This document shows, piece by piece, positions 8,082-17,319 of a DNA stretch of 64,000 nt (positions are counted from its first letter, which is position 1; every line of letters begins with the position of its first letter). The position numbers and the translations under genes were made by a program. Source of the DNA: Pseudomonas fulva NBRC 16637 = DSM 17717 (GTDB lineage Bacteria; Pseudomonadota; Gammaproteobacteria; Pseudomonadales; Pseudomonadaceae); NCBI RefSeq assembly GCF_000730565.1, contig NZ_BBIQ01000008.1, positions 124,001 through 188,000 on the forward strand, in the 5' to 3' direction. Under the pieces are notes generated by a model, which was given only the letters and a program-made list of their open reading frames with translations, was not told the DNA's origin and made no database searches.

Positions 8082-9461
8082 GTGAGACTGTTCAATTCGA
8101 GCGCACTGGCGTTAGCCATAGGTGCAGCAACCACCACCGTCCACGCCGATCCACAGAGCCAGGCCTACTTGCCGCTCACCCTCGCAGCCGAAAGCGCCCA
8201 GGCGCAGGCCAAGGGTTTCGTCGATGGCCAGAGCCTGGGCGGGACGACGCGCAACTGGTACGCCCGCGAACGCGCCACCCGCGCACCGCTGTGGCGCTAC
8301 TACAAGAGCGACGGCACCCGTCACCCGACCCACACCCGTGAAAACTGGGTGCAAGGCACCATCCTCAACTACACCTCGGGCTTTACCCAGGGCACGGTGG
8401 GCTTTGCCGTGGAGGCAGCCGGCTATAACGCCATCGCCCTGCAGCAGGACCGCGAAGCGATCGCAGGTCCCAACAACCGTACCCTGACCCACAGCGACGG
8501 CGACGCCATCGGCCAGTGGAGCAAACTGGGGCTGGGCAACGTCAAGGCGCGTCTTTCCAATACCACCCTGACCCTCGGTCGCCAGGCCGTCGATACCCCG
8601 ATGATCGCCTTTATCGGTAACCGCGCCCTGCCCTCCAGTTTTCAGGGCGCATTCCTGCACAGCGCTGAATTCGACAACCTGACGTTCGACCTGGGTACCT
8701 TCGACCGGGTCTCGCCCCGTACCGAGCAGAGCCTGAGCAAGTTCCGCAGCGAATACGGTGCGGCCGGGGTGGAAACGGACCGCGCCAGCACGGTCGGTAT
8801 CAACTACCAGCCCCTCAAGAGCCTGACCACCAGCCTGTATGCCACCAAGGTCGACGATTTCTGGAACCAGTACTACTTCGGCGCCAATCACATGTTCGGC
8901 GACAGCGCCGTGCTCAGCCTGTCCACGGGCCTCAACTACTACAAGACCGTGGACGCCGGCAGCCGCAAGATGGGCGAAATCGACAACGACACCTACAGCC
9001 TGTCGCTGGGCCTGACCCATCAGGCGCACACCCTCACCGCCGCCTGGCAGCAGGTCAATGGCAACGAGTATTTCGACTACCTCCACGAAACCAACGGCAT
9101 CTACCTGGCCAACTCGCTGCTGTCGGACTTCAACGGCCCGAACGAGAAATCGCTGCAGTTATCCTATGTGCTCAACATGGCTTACTACGGCGTGCCAGGG
9201 CTGAAATTCAACCTGTACAACGCCCGGGGCTGGGGCATCGACGGCACCCATTACCGCGGTAGCGCCTATGACGTCCAGGGCCTCGATGGCGAGACCCATT
9301 ACGAGTGGGGTATCGGCACCAGCTACGCCGTACAGAGCGGACCGCTCAAGGACACCAGCATCCGCGCCACCTACACCACACACCGCGCAAGCAAGGCACA
9401 GGGCGATGGCAGCCTGAACGAATTCAGGCTCGTGACCACCATCCCGTTCAACATCCTCTGA
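8082..9461 (+). CDS. opdP: OprD-family outer-membrane porin, probable peptide channel OpdP
   Basis: A 459-residue outer-membrane beta-barrel porin. The GTG at 8082 is chosen because AAAAGGAG lies just upstream and the first ~23 residues form a signal peptide ending VHADP. The mature part begins QSQAYLPLTLAAESAQAQAKGFVDGQSL and continues with the NWYARER segment and LTLGRQAVDTPMIAF, all hallmarks of OprD porins; the C-terminus is the usual alternating strand ending in phenylalanine-rich FNIL. OprD relatives conduct basic amino acids and small peptides (and carbapenems). Placement between two dipeptide-binding proteins makes peptide or glycine-glutamate uptake (OpdP) the best reading. Confidence 0.88.
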   Translation: MRLFNSSALALAIGAATTTVHADPQSQAYLPLTLAAESAQAQAKGFVDGQSLGGTTRNWYARERATRAPLWRYYKSDGTRHPTHTRENWVQGTILNYTSGFTQGTVGFAVEAAGYNAIALQQDREAIAGPNNRTLTHSDGDAIGQWSKLGLGNVKARLSNTTLTLGRQAVDTPMIAFIGNRALPSSFQGAFLHSAEFDNLTFDLGTFDRVSPRTEQSLSKFRSEYGAAGVETDRASTVGINYQPLKSLTTSLYATKVDDFWNQYYFGANHMFGDSAVLSLSTGLNYYKTVDAGSRKMGEIDNDTYSLSLGLTHQAHTLTAAWQQVNGNEYFDYLHETNGIYLANSLLSDFNGPNEKSLQLSYVLNMAYYGVPGLKFNLYNARGWGIDGTHYRGSAYDVQGLDGETHYEWGIGTSYAVQSGPLKDTSIRATYTTHRASKAQGDGSLNEFRLVTTIPFNIL

Positions 9462-9530
9462 CCGGCCGCCCGGCCCGCTTGCCAGCGGGTCGGGCGTCAG
9501 GCTGGAGCACAACGCAGGGAGAATTGATCC

Positions 9531-11141
9531 ATGCACGCTGTGACCAAGAAGACATCGGCGCTGCGGCTGTTGCTGGCAACGCTGCTTTTGGGCAGTACAT
9601 CCCAGCTGGCCGCCAAGCCGCTGGTGGTGTGCACCGAGGCCAGCCCCGAAGGGTTCGATGTGGTGCAATACACCACGGCGGTAACGTTCGACGCGGCGGC
9701 CGAAACCCTCTTCAACCGCCTGGTGGACTTCAAGCCCGGCACCACGGATGTCCAACCGGCCCTGGCCGAGCGTTGGGACATCTCCGCCGACGGCCTGACC
9801 TATACCTTCCACCTTCGCCGAGGGGTCAAGTTCCACACCACCGACTATTTCAAGCCCAGCCGCGACCTGAACGCCGACGATGTGCTGTGGAGCTTGCGCC
9901 GCCAGCTTGACCCGAGCCACCCCTGGCACGACAAGACCAGCATCGGCTACCCCTACTTCGAGAGCATGGCCTTCAATTCGTTGCTCAAGTCGGTGGACAA
10001 GACCGACGACTACACCGTGGTGATCACCTTGACCCGGCCAGAGGCGCCTTTGCTGCGCGACATGGCCATGGGCTTCACGTCCATCTACTCCGCCGAGTAC
10101 GGCGATCAGTTGTTGGCAGCCGGCAAGACGGCAGAGCTCAACAGCAAGCCAATCGGCACAGGGCCGTTCATTTTCCAGCGCTACAACAAGGATGCCCAGG
10201 TCCGCTTCAAGCCCAACCCGGACTACTTCCGGGGCAAGCCGCCCGCCGATGCCCTGATTTTCGCCATCGCCACCGACAGTAATGTTCGCCTGCAAAAGTT
10301 GCGCGCCAACGAGTGCCAGGTTGCGTTGTACCCCAAACCGGACGATGTACCGTCGATCGTGGCGGACCCGCGCCTGAAGGTCGCCCAGACCGAAGCGCTG
10401 GTGACCGGTTACATCGCCATGAACACCCAGCATCCGTACCTGAGTGATGTACGCGTGCGCAAGGCGATCAACATGGCCTTCGACCGCCAGACCCACGTCG
10501 ACCAGCTATTCGGCAAAGGCAACGCGCTGGTGGGCGTCAACCCGTATCCCCCTTCGATGATCGGCTACAACACCGACACCCAGAACCCGCCACGCGATCT
10601 CGACCAGGCGCGTGCGCTGCTAAAACAAGCCGGTGTCCCCCAGGGCACGGTCATTACCCTGTTCACCCGCAATGGCGGCGGCCCGACTAACCCGAACCCG
10701 CGACTGTCCGCCGAGATGCTTCAGGCCGACCTGGCGCAGATCGGCCTGAAGCTGGATATCCGTGTCATGGAGTGGGCCGAAATGCTGCGCCGTGCCAAGA
10801 AAGGCGAGGCGGACCTGGTGTCCAGTGGCTGGGCCGGCGACAACGGCGACCCGGACAACTTTCTCACCCCCCTGCTCAGTTGCGAGGCGGCCAGCAATGG
10901 CGAGAACTATGCACGCTGGTGCAACTCGAAATTCCAGGCATTGATCACCCGCGCCCGCGAGGTGAGCGACAACGAGGAGCGTGCCAGGCTCTATAGCGAG
11001 GCATTGACGGTGTACGATGAGGACCAGCCCTGGATCAGCATGGCCCACCCCAAGGTGTTCACGGCCATGCGTGAGAACGTGGAGGGCTACGTGATCAGCC
11101 CCTTGACCAGCAACAACTTCGCTACCACCCGAGTGAAGTAG
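9531..11141 (+). CDS. dppA: Periplasmic dipeptide-binding protein, DppA family (second copy)
   Basis: A 536-residue ABC family-5 binding protein with a signal peptide (residues 1-26) and mature start KPLVVCTEASPEGFDVVQYTT. It carries the same core signatures as the first copy (TYTFHLRRGVKFHTTDYFKP, IGTGPFIFQRYNKDAQ, AGDNGDPDNF) but has diverged considerably elsewhere, so this is an old duplication rather than a recent tandem copy. It is directly upstream of dppB (88 bases) and so is the more likely canonical DppA. The RBS GGGAGA sits about ten bases before the ATG at 9531. Confidence 0.93.
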   Translation: MHAVTKKTSALRLLLATLLLGSTSQLAAKPLVVCTEASPEGFDVVQYTTAVTFDAAAETLFNRLVDFKPGTTDVQPALAERWDISADGLTYTFHLRRGVKFHTTDYFKPSRDLNADDVLWSLRRQLDPSHPWHDKTSIGYPYFESMAFNSLLKSVDKTDDYTVVITLTRPEAPLLRDMAMGFTSIYSAEYGDQLLAAGKTAELNSKPIGTGPFIFQRYNKDAQVRFKPNPDYFRGKPPADALIFAIATDSNVRLQKLRANECQVALYPKPDDVPSIVADPRLKVAQTEALVTGYIAMNTQHPYLSDVRVRKAINMAFDRQTHVDQLFGKGNALVGVNPYPPSMIGYNTDTQNPPRDLDQARALLKQAGVPQGTVITLFTRNGGGPTNPNPRLSAEMLQADLAQIGLKLDIRVMEWAEMLRRAKKGEADLVSSGWAGDNGDPDNFLTPLLSCEAASNGENYARWCNSKFQALITRAREVSDNEERARLYSEALTVYDEDQPWISMAHPKVFTAMRENVEGYVISPLTSNNFATTRVK

Positions 11142-11229
11142 AACAACAACGACCGCCGTTGCCCTGTGGGCAGCGGCGGCACTGCCGTGGCAGGTACCTG
11201 CCATGCGGCCTGATGAGGTAACTGCGACC

Positions 11230-12240
11230 ATGTTGAGTTTTATTGCCCGGCGCTTGGGCCTGTTGATCCCGACCTTTTTCGGCATCACCTTGCTGACCTT
11301 CGCGCTGATACGCCTGATCCCCGGTGACCCGGTGGAAGTGATGATGGGCGAACGCAGGGTCGACCCGGAAATGCACGCCCAGGCCATGGAGCGGCTGGGC
11401 CTGAACAAACCGTTGCCGGCCCAGTACCTGGACTACATCGGCAAGCTGGCCCAGGGCGACCTGGGCGAGTCGCTGCGCACGCGCGAGAGCGTATGGAGCG
11501 AGTTCACCACCTTGTTCCCGGCCACCCTGGAACTGGCCATGGCCGCCTTGCTGTTCGCCGGCGTGGTCGGCTTGCTGGCCGGGGTGATCGCCGCGCTCAA
11601 GCGCGGGTCGCTGTTCGACCATGGGGTGATGGGGATTTCGCTGGCGGGCTACTCGATGCCGATCTTCTGGTGGGGCCTGATCCTGATCATGTTCTTCTCG
11701 GTGAGCCTGGGCTGGACCCCGGTATCCGGGCGCATCGACCTGCTCTATGACATCGAGCCCAAGACCGGTTTCATGCTCATCGACACCCTGCTCAGCGACG
11801 AAGAGGGTTCGTTCAAGGATGCCGTGATGCACCTGATTCTGCCGGCCATCGTACTGGGTACCATCCCGCTGGCGGTGATCGCACGCATGACGCGTTCCTC
11901 CATGCTCGAAGTGTTGCGCGAGGACTACATCCGCACGGCGCGTGCCAAGGGGCTGTCCCCGGCCCGGGTCGTGTTCATGCACGGCTTGCGCAACGCCCTG
12001 ATTCCCGTCCTGACCGTGTTCGGCCTGCAGGTCGGCACCTTGCTGGCCGGTGCGGTGTTGACCGAAACCATTTTCTCCTGGCCGGGCATCGGCAAATGGC
12101 TGATCGAAGCCATCGGCGCCCGTGACTACCCCGTGGTCCAGAACGGCATTCTGTTGATTGCCTGCCTGGTGATCCTGGTCAACTTCGTCGTGGACATTCT
12201 CTACGGCCTGGCCAATCCACGCATCCGTCATCAGCGCTGA
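11230..12240 (+). CDS. dppB: Dipeptide ABC transporter permease DppB
   Basis: A 336-residue inner-membrane permease with six membrane segments. It opens MLSFIARRLGLLIPTFFGIT, typical for DppB/OppB, has the LGLNKPLPAQYLDYIG periplasmic segment, and near residue 235 carries the cytoplasmic coupling (EAA) loop EDYIRTARAKGLSPARVVFMH. The start at 11230 is preferred over an in-frame ATG at 11203: GATGAGGT precedes it and the protein begins as its family does. It forms the channel heterodimer with DppC. The dppC start follows 9 bases after its stop. Confidence 0.95.
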   Translation: MLSFIARRLGLLIPTFFGITLLTFALIRLIPGDPVEVMMGERRVDPEMHAQAMERLGLNKPLPAQYLDYIGKLAQGDLGESLRTRESVWSEFTTLFPATLELAMAALLFAGVVGLLAGVIAALKRGSLFDHGVMGISLAGYSMPIFWWGLILIMFFSVSLGWTPVSGRIDLLYDIEPKTGFMLIDTLLSDEEGSFKDAVMHLILPAIVLGTIPLAVIARMTRSSMLEVLREDYIRTARAKGLSPARVVFMHGLRNALIPVLTVFGLQVGTLLAGAVLTETIFSWPGIGKWLIEAIGARDYPVVQNGILLIACLVILVNFVVDILYGLANPRIRHQR

Positions 12241-12249
12241 GGCCCCGTC

Positions 12250-13176
12250 ATGACCAACCCGACTGCAAAAACCTTGTCCCCGGTCAGCCCGGTGGACCAG
12301 AGCCTTCTCTACCCCTCGCCCTACAAGGAATTCTGGCAGGCCTTCGCGCGCAACAAGGGCGCGGTGATGGGCCTGGCGTTCATGTGCGTGGTGGTGTTCT
12401 GCGCGCTGTTCGCGCCCTGGGTCGCGCCCCACGACCCCAGCGAGCAGTACCGCGACTTTCTGCTCACCCCCCCGGTGTGGCTGGAGGGTGGCACTTGGCA
12501 GTTCATCCTGGGCACCGATGAGCTTGGCCGCGACCTGCTCTCGCGCTTGATCCAAGGGGCGCGCCTGTCCTTGCTGATTGGCTTGTCCTCGGTGGTGATA
12601 TCGTTGATCCCCGGCATTCTGCTCGGGTTGCTGGCGGGCTTCTTCCCGCACTTCGTCGGCCCTTCGATCATGCGCCTGATGGACGTGATGCTGGCCCTGC
12701 CCTCGCTGCTGCTGGCCGTCGCCATCGTCGCCATCCTCGGCCCTGGCCTGATCAACACCGTGATCGCCATTGCCATCGTCTCGCTGCCCTCCTACGTGCG
12801 CCTGACCCGCGCCGCCGTGATGGGCGAGCTGAACCGCGACTACGTCACCGCTGCCCGGCTGGCAGGCGCTGGGCTGGGGCGCCTGATGTTCGTGACCGTG
12901 CTGCCCAACTGCATGGCGCCGCTGATCGTGCAGGCCACCTTGAGCTTTTCCTCGGCCATTCTCGACGCCGCCGCCCTGGGCTTCCTGGGCCTTGGTGTGC
13001 AACCCCCGACGCCGGAGTGGGGCACCATGCTGGCCTCGGCCAGGGATTACATCGAGCGCGCCTGGTGGGTGGTGAGCCTGCCGGGCCTGACCATCCTGCT
13101 CAGCGTACTGGCGATCAACCTGATGGGTGATGGCCTGCGCGATGCGCTCGACCCCAAACTCAAGAACGCCGCCTGA
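12250..13176 (+). CDS. dppC: Dipeptide ABC transporter permease DppC
   Basis: A 308-residue permease, partner of DppB. The N-terminal [18 protein letters not shown] segment and the [15 protein letters not shown] periplasmic loop are typical of DppC/OppC, as is [22 protein letters not shown]. The EAA coupling loop [20 protein letters not shown] contacts the ATPases. No strong Shine-Dalgarno sequence is visible before the ATG; the nine-base distance from the dppB stop suggests coupled translation. Confidence 0.95.
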   Translation: MTNPTAKTLSPVSPVDQSLLYPSPYKEFWQAFARNKGAVMGLAFMCVVVFCALFAPWVAPHDPSEQYRDFLLTPPVWLEGGTWQFILGTDELGRDLLSRLIQGARLSLLIGLSSVVISLIPGILLGLLAGFFPHFVGPSIMRLMDVMLALPSLLLAVAIVAILGPGLINTVIAIAIVSLPSYVRLTRAAVMGELNRDYVTAARLAGAGLGRLMFVTVLPNCMAPLIVQATLSFSSAILDAAALGFLGLGVQPPTPEWGTMLASARDYIERAWWVVSLPGLTILLSVLAINLMGDGLRDALDPKLKNAA

Positions 13177-13187
13177 GGAGCACACCC

Positions 13188-14156
13188 ATGTCTTTGTTGC
13201 AGATCAACAACCTCAACGTGCGTTTTGGCGACGCGGACGCCGTGCCAGTGGTGGACGGGCTGGACTTACAGGTTCAAGCCGGCGAAATCCTGGCCATCGT
13301 CGGCGAGTCCGGCTCGGGCAAATCGGTGACCATGATGGCCCTGATGGGCCTGGTCGAGGCCCCTGGCCGGATCACGGCCGATGCCATGACATTCGACGGT
13401 ACCGACATGCTCACCCTCAGCGGCCGGCAACGGCGCAAGGTGGTCGGCAAGGACATCGCCATGGTCTTCCAAGACCCCATGACGGCCCTGAACCCCAGCT
13501 ACACCGTGGGTTATCAGATCGAAGAAGTCCTGCGTCAACACCTGGGCCTCAAGGGCAAGGCGGCGCGGCAACGGGCCCTGGAACTGCTGCAGAAGGTCGA
13601 GATCCCGGCCGCCGAAAGCCGCCTGGACGCTTATCCGCATCAACTGTCCGGCGGCATGAGCCAACGGGTGGCCATCGCCATGGCCATCGCCGGTGAGCCG
13701 AAGCTGCTGATCGCCGATGAGCCGACCACGGCGCTGGACGTGACCATCCAGGCGCAGATCATGGAGCTGCTGGTCAACCTGCAACAGGAGCGCAACATGG
13801 CCCTGATCCTGATCACCCATGACCTGGCGGTAGTGGCCGAGACCGCGCGCCGGGTGTGCGTGATGTATGCAGGCCAGGCCGTGGAGGTGGGCCAGGTGCC
13901 AGAGCTGTTCGACGTCCCTGCCCACCCCTATACCGAAGCCCTGCTGGCGGCGATTCCCGAACACAGCCTGGGTGCCGAGCGCTTGGCTACCCTGCCTGGC
14001 ATCGTCCCGGGCCGCTATGACCGGCCAACGGGTTGCCTGCTGTCACCGCGTTGCCCTTATGTGCAGGACAACTGCCGACACCAGCGCCCGGCCCTGGACC
14101 CCAAGGCCCAGAGCCTGGCCCGTTGTTTCTACCCACTGAACCAGGAGGTGGCGTGA
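13188..14156 (+). CDS. dppD: Dipeptide ABC transporter ATP-binding protein DppD
   Basis: A 322-residue cytoplasmic ATPase. Walker A is GESGSGKS (about residues 41-48), the Q-loop [11 protein letters not shown], the signature LSGGMSQR, and Walker [13 protein letters not shown] with the H-loop in [10 protein letters not shown]. The C-terminal oligopeptide-transporter extension has the cysteine cluster [11 protein letters not shown], which in some members of this family binds an Fe-S cluster. GAGGAGCAC precedes the ATG. Its stop overlaps the dppF start by one base. Confidence 0.95.
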   Translation: MSLLQINNLNVRFGDADAVPVVDGLDLQVQAGEILAIVGESGSGKSVTMMALMGLVEAPGRITADAMTFDGTDMLTLSGRQRRKVVGKDIAMVFQDPMTALNPSYTVGYQIEEVLRQHLGLKGKAARQRALELLQKVEIPAAESRLDAYPHQLSGGMSQRVAIAMAIAGEPKLLIADEPTTALDVTIQAQIMELLVNLQQERNMALILITHDLAVVAETARRVCVMYAGQAVEVGQVPELFDVPAHPYTEALLAAIPEHSLGAERLATLPGIVPGRYDRPTGCLLSPRCPYVQDNCRHQRPALDPKAQSLARCFYPLNQEVA

Positions 14157-15124
14157 TGGCCGTCGTTCTATCGGCCCGGGACCTGACCCGGCATTACGAA
14201 GTCTCCCGCGGGTTGTTCAAGGGCCATGCGCTGGTGCGCGCGCTCAATGGCGTTTCGTTCGAACTGGAGGCGGGCAAGACGTTGGCGGTAGTCGGTGAGT
14301 CCGGTTGCGGCAAGTCGACCCTGGCCCGCGCCCTGACCCTGATCGAGCAGCCCACCTCAGGCTCGCTGCAGATTGCAGGTACCGAGGTCACCGGAGCCAG
14401 CAAGGCCGAGCGCAAGCAACTGCGCCGGGACGTGCAGATGGTCTTCCAGAGCCCTTACGCCTCGCTCAACCCGCGGCAGAAGATCGGTGACCAGCTGGCC
14501 GAGCCTTTGCTGATCAACACCGCGCTGAGCAAGGCGCAGCGCCGTGACAGGGTGCAGAAGATGATGGAGCAGGTGGGGCTGCGCCCGGAGCATTACCAGC
14601 GCTATCCGCACATGTTCTCCGGTGGGCAGCGTCAGCGTATCGCGCTGGCACGGGCCATGATGTTGCAGCCCAAGGTGTTGGTGGCTGACGAGCCGACATC
14701 TGCACTGGATGTGTCCATCCAGGCCCAGGTGCTGAACTTGTTCATGGACATGCAGCAGCAGTACGGTACCGGTTATGTATTCATCTCCCACAACCTGGCG
14801 GTAGTACGTCACGTGGCTGACGATGTGCTGGTCATGTACTTGGGCAGGCCGGCGGAGATGGGGCCCAAAGCCGATATCTACGAAAAGCCGCTGCATCCGT
14901 ACACCCAGGCTCTATTGTCTGCCACACCCGCTATTCATCCAGACCCGTCCAAGCCGCGCATCCGCATTGCCGGTGAGCTGCCCAACCCGCTCAACCCGCC
15001 GGATGGCTGCGCTTTTCACAAACGCTGCCCCTACGCGACCGATCGCTGCGCCAATGAGGTGCCGGCGTTCAGGCAAGTGGAAACCCGGCAGGTGGCTTGT
15101 CATTATGCGGAGCAGTTTCTTTAA
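14156..15124 (+). CDS. dppF: Dipeptide ABC transporter ATP-binding protein DppF
   Basis: A 322-residue ATPase, second nucleotide-binding subunit. Walker A GESGCGKST, Q-loop VFQSPYASLNP, signature FSGGQRQRIALARA and Walker B VLVADEPTSALD are all intact. The C-terminal extension has FHKRCPYATDRC, the same cysteine pattern as DppD. The start at 14156 overlaps the dppD stop (GTGATGG) and has AGGAGG inside dppD; the longer frame from 14033 lies wholly in dppD and is ignored. It is the last gene before the terminator at 15227. Confidence 0.95.
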   Translation: MAVVLSARDLTRHYEVSRGLFKGHALVRALNGVSFELEAGKTLAVVGESGCGKSTLARALTLIEQPTSGSLQIAGTEVTGASKAERKQLRRDVQMVFQSPYASLNPRQKIGDQLAEPLLINTALSKAQRRDRVQKMMEQVGLRPEHYQRYPHMFSGGQRQRIALARAMMLQPKVLVADEPTSALDVSIQAQVLNLFMDMQQQYGTGYVFISHNLAVVRHVADDVLVMYLGRPAEMGPKADIYEKPLHPYTQALLSATPAIHPDPSKPRIRIAGELPNPLNPPDGCAFHKRCPYATDRCANEVPAFRQVETRQVACHYAEQFL

Positions 15125-15226
15125 CGAAGGTACGGCGCGGTCGGTCGGGCGGACCGCCACGACCGCTCCGAATTCACTCACCATCAGAAGCGACGCAAGG
15201 CAGCAGACCGACAAATGAGACATAAA

Positions 15227-15255
15227 CGAAAAGGGCCGCTAAGCGGCCCTTTTCG
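15227..15255. terminator. Bidirectional intrinsic terminator
   Basis: A near-perfect palindrome: CGAAAAGGGCCGC (15227-15239) pairs with GCGGCCCTTTTCG (15243-15255) around TAA. The GC core is flanked by an A-run on one side and a T-run on the other, so it can terminate the dpp operon on the plus strand and the microprotein gene, whose stop is at its edge, on the minus strand. Confidence 0.85.
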
Positions 15256-15330
15256 TCAGTGCATGAACAGTGCAATCAGAATGATGACTGGAATCGGTAC
15301 ACCCAGCATCCATAGCAATATCGAGCGCAT
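15256..15330 (-). CDS. 24-residue hydrophobic membrane microprotein
   Basis: A tiny open frame encoding MRSILLWMLGVPIPVIILIA followed by LFMH. It has a strong ribosome site, AAGGAG at 15338-15343, seven bases before the ATG, and starts only 15 bases after the stop of the membrane-protein gene 15346-16245, so the two are almost certainly co-transcribed. It ends at the bidirectional terminator. The peptide is one predicted membrane helix with a central VPIP kink. I recall very similar tiny hydrophobic peptides in other Proteobacteria, but have no function for them. The good RBS and position argue for real translation. Confidence 0.7.
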   Translation of the reverse strand: MRSILLWMLGVPIPVIILIALFMH

Positions 15331-15345
15331 GTTCGTTCTCCTTAC

Positions 15346-16245
15346 TTAGCGTTGAATGGTGCGGTGAGCGACGTAGTCGCCTTCGAGCCACTGAACCTGG
15401 TCGCGACGACGACCACCGTACAGCGCGGCCAGGCTGGCGAAGAAGGCGCCGCACAGCAGGGCCACGAAGGTCCACAGGGCAGTCCAGGCAGCCACTTTGG
15501 CGGCGGTGTCTGCAGCCTGCTTGGCATCGGTTTTCAGTTGCTGAACCTGAGCCATGACCTGATCGACGCGAGCTTCGGCTTCCGGTTGGGAAAGGCGGGT
15601 GCGCTGGGCAACCAGCTGCGCCAGGTAGGCACGGTCTTCAGGTGCCAGGGCGCCGTCACCGGCAAAGCCTTTGGCCAGGATGCGAGCGGCAACACCGTTG
15701 GCCGCATCATCGCTGACAGGCGCCGGGCCCTCGCCACGGAACAGGCCGTCGACGAAGTAGTCCAGGGACTCATCCGAGGCATTGGAAGCGGCAGCGCCAC
15801 CGGCAGCGGCGGTCATGCCGGCCGCTTGAGTGGCTGCACTGGCACCAGCGCCCACGATGTTGCCGGCTGTGCCCAGTACCAGCATGGCCGTTACCAGGGT
15901 AGCCACGGCCCACGACAGGAAGCCGTGTGCAGTGTCGCGGAAATACACTTCGTCGCCGTGCAGATTGGCCCATTTCACGCGCAGACGGCCGGCAATGTAG
16001 CCGCCCATGCCCGAAGCGATGATCTGGGTCAGCAGCAACCAGACAATGGTAGAGATGCCCAGGGCTTTCGCACTGGCCCCTTCATCTGCCCACGGCGAGG
16101 TCGCGGCAAAGCCGAGCCCTGCACCGAGTACCACCAGAAGGAGGGAGATGGCAGCAGCACCGGCTGCGCCAGCAAAGATTGCTGCCCAGGAAACACCTGA
16201 GCGGCTTTGTGTATCGACAACGGGATAGTCGGCAGATGAGATCAT
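15346..16245 (-). CDS. PhnA-like inner-membrane protein
   Basis: A 299-residue protein commonly labelled PhnA-like, although nothing ties it to phosphonates. The N-terminus (YPVVDTQSRSGVSWAAIFAG) leads into three membrane segments around residues 19-45, 63-85 and 108-130; a fourth lies near 250-275 before a basic tail. Between them is a soluble acidic region of about 100 residues, partly helical, with AEARVDQVMAQVQQLKTDAK resembling a short coiled coil. Function is unknown. It is followed by the 24-residue microprotein on the same transcript. The start at 16245 is the only reasonable one upstream of the conserved segment. Confidence 0.7.
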   Translation of the reverse strand: MISSADYPVVDTQSRSGVSWAAIFAGAAGAAAISLLLVVLGAGLGFAATSPWADEGASAKALGISTIVWLLLTQIIASGMGGYIAGRLRVKWANLHGDEVYFRDTAHGFLSWAVATLVTAMLVLGTAGNIVGAGASAATQAAGMTAAAGGAAASNASDESLDYFVDGLFRGEGPAPVSDDAANGVAARILAKGFAGDGALAPEDRAYLAQLVAQRTRLSQPEAEARVDQVMAQVQQLKTDAKQAADTAAKVAAWTALWTFVALLCGAFFASLAALYGGRRRDQVQWLEGDYVAHRTIQR

Positions 16246-16455
16246 GATGTGGTCGCCTGTGTTGTTAGCGAGAAGTCCATTCGCGCATTAAACGTTGCAG
16301 CGGCTGTGCCAGTTGCCGTAAAAAATCACGCCCTTTGAAATCAACAACTTACAAAAACAGGTTAATTATTGACCGTGCAAAATGCGCGAATCGGCCTGTA
16401 GCGTCAGGTGTTCTGCATTCTTGTCGCCACGCCAGGGAAAGGGCATGATCCGTCC

Positions 16456-17256
16456 ATGACCCTGCCCGATGGCCCGTCCCAGACACCGATTACCGCCGAC
16501 ACCGTGATGCGCTACCACCTGTGCTGGAAGCATCGTGATCTCGATGGCGTGATGGCGCTGTACCACCCCGACATTCAATACCACGACTTCTTTCAGAACC
16601 GTGTGCTGGGCCATGCCGAGCTGCGTACGTACGTGGGCGCCTGCCTGCCCCATGCCGCCGGCGAGGACATCGTGCACAGCGACCGTATCCGCGTCGATGG
16701 CTGCACGGCGTATATTCAGTACCAAGTCACCGTGCAGGGCGGGGACGGCCTGGTGGCGTTCCAGTCCAGCGAGGCGATCACGGTCAAGGACGGTCTGATC
16801 TGGCAGGTCAATGAATACGCCACACTCGTGCGTCAGCACAGCGCAAGCAGCACCAGTCGCACCTCACGGCCCGCCACCAGCCGGCTTGGGCTGTCCCCGC
16901 GCCAGTTGTCTACCATGGCGCAAGACCTTGAGCACTACTTCCAGCGACATCGTCCGTACCTGGATCCTGACTTGAGTTTGCAACAGGTCGCCCAGGCCAG
17001 CGGTTACAGCCGCAATCAGATTTCCTACTTGCTGAACCAGGTGCTGGGTCAGCGTTTTTACCGCTACGTCAACCAAGCCCGCCTTCAGCACCTGATGACG
17101 ATCCTGGCGAATGACAGCGGCCAGACGTCCATCGATGACCTGGCGTTCAACGCCGGTTTCAACTCGCTGTCCGCGTTCTACAAATGCTTCCGCGAGCATA
17201 CCGGGCTGACGCCAAAGGCCTATCTAAAACAGATTTCCTCGCGTGCACGCACGTAA
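16456..17256 (+). CDS. AraC-family regulator with N-terminal NTF2/SnoaL-like domain
   Basis: A 266-residue predicted transcription factor. Residues about 10-125 look like an NTF2/SnoaL-like cone fold (TADTVMRYHLCWKHRDLDGV, then LYHPDIQYHDFF and VNEYATLV), a fold that usually binds small hydrophobic ligands. A serine/threonine-rich linker (128-145) leads to a two-HTH AraC domain at 150-262, with LQQVAQASGYSRNQISYLL and DDLAFNAGFNSLSAFYKCFREHTGLTP. I use the ATG at 16456; the one at 16408 adds 16 atypical residues. It sits 63 bases before the amine oxidase gene on the same strand and probably regulates that cluster. Confidence 0.8.
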   Translation: MTLPDGPSQTPITADTVMRYHLCWKHRDLDGVMALYHPDIQYHDFFQNRVLGHAELRTYVGACLPHAAGEDIVHSDRIRVDGCTAYIQYQVTVQGGDGLVAFQSSEAITVKDGLIWQVNEYATLVRQHSASSTSRTSRPATSRLGLSPRQLSTMAQDLEHYFQRHRPYLDPDLSLQQVAQASGYSRNQISYLLNQVLGQRFYRYVNQARLQHLMTILANDSGQTSIDDLAFNAGFNSLSAFYKCFREHTGLTPKAYLKQISSRART

Positions 17257-17319
17257 GACAACCGCTGGCGTTGGCCACTAGCATCGCTCCATCACCTGAT
17301 CGCTTGTGGAGCCCGGCCC

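Noticed and set aside
11122..13185. 687-codon open frame antisense to dppB and dppC
   Set aside because: High-GC codon bias leaves the antisense frame open. The product is rich in Q, H, R and G with no domain, and the sense frames are complete permease genes.
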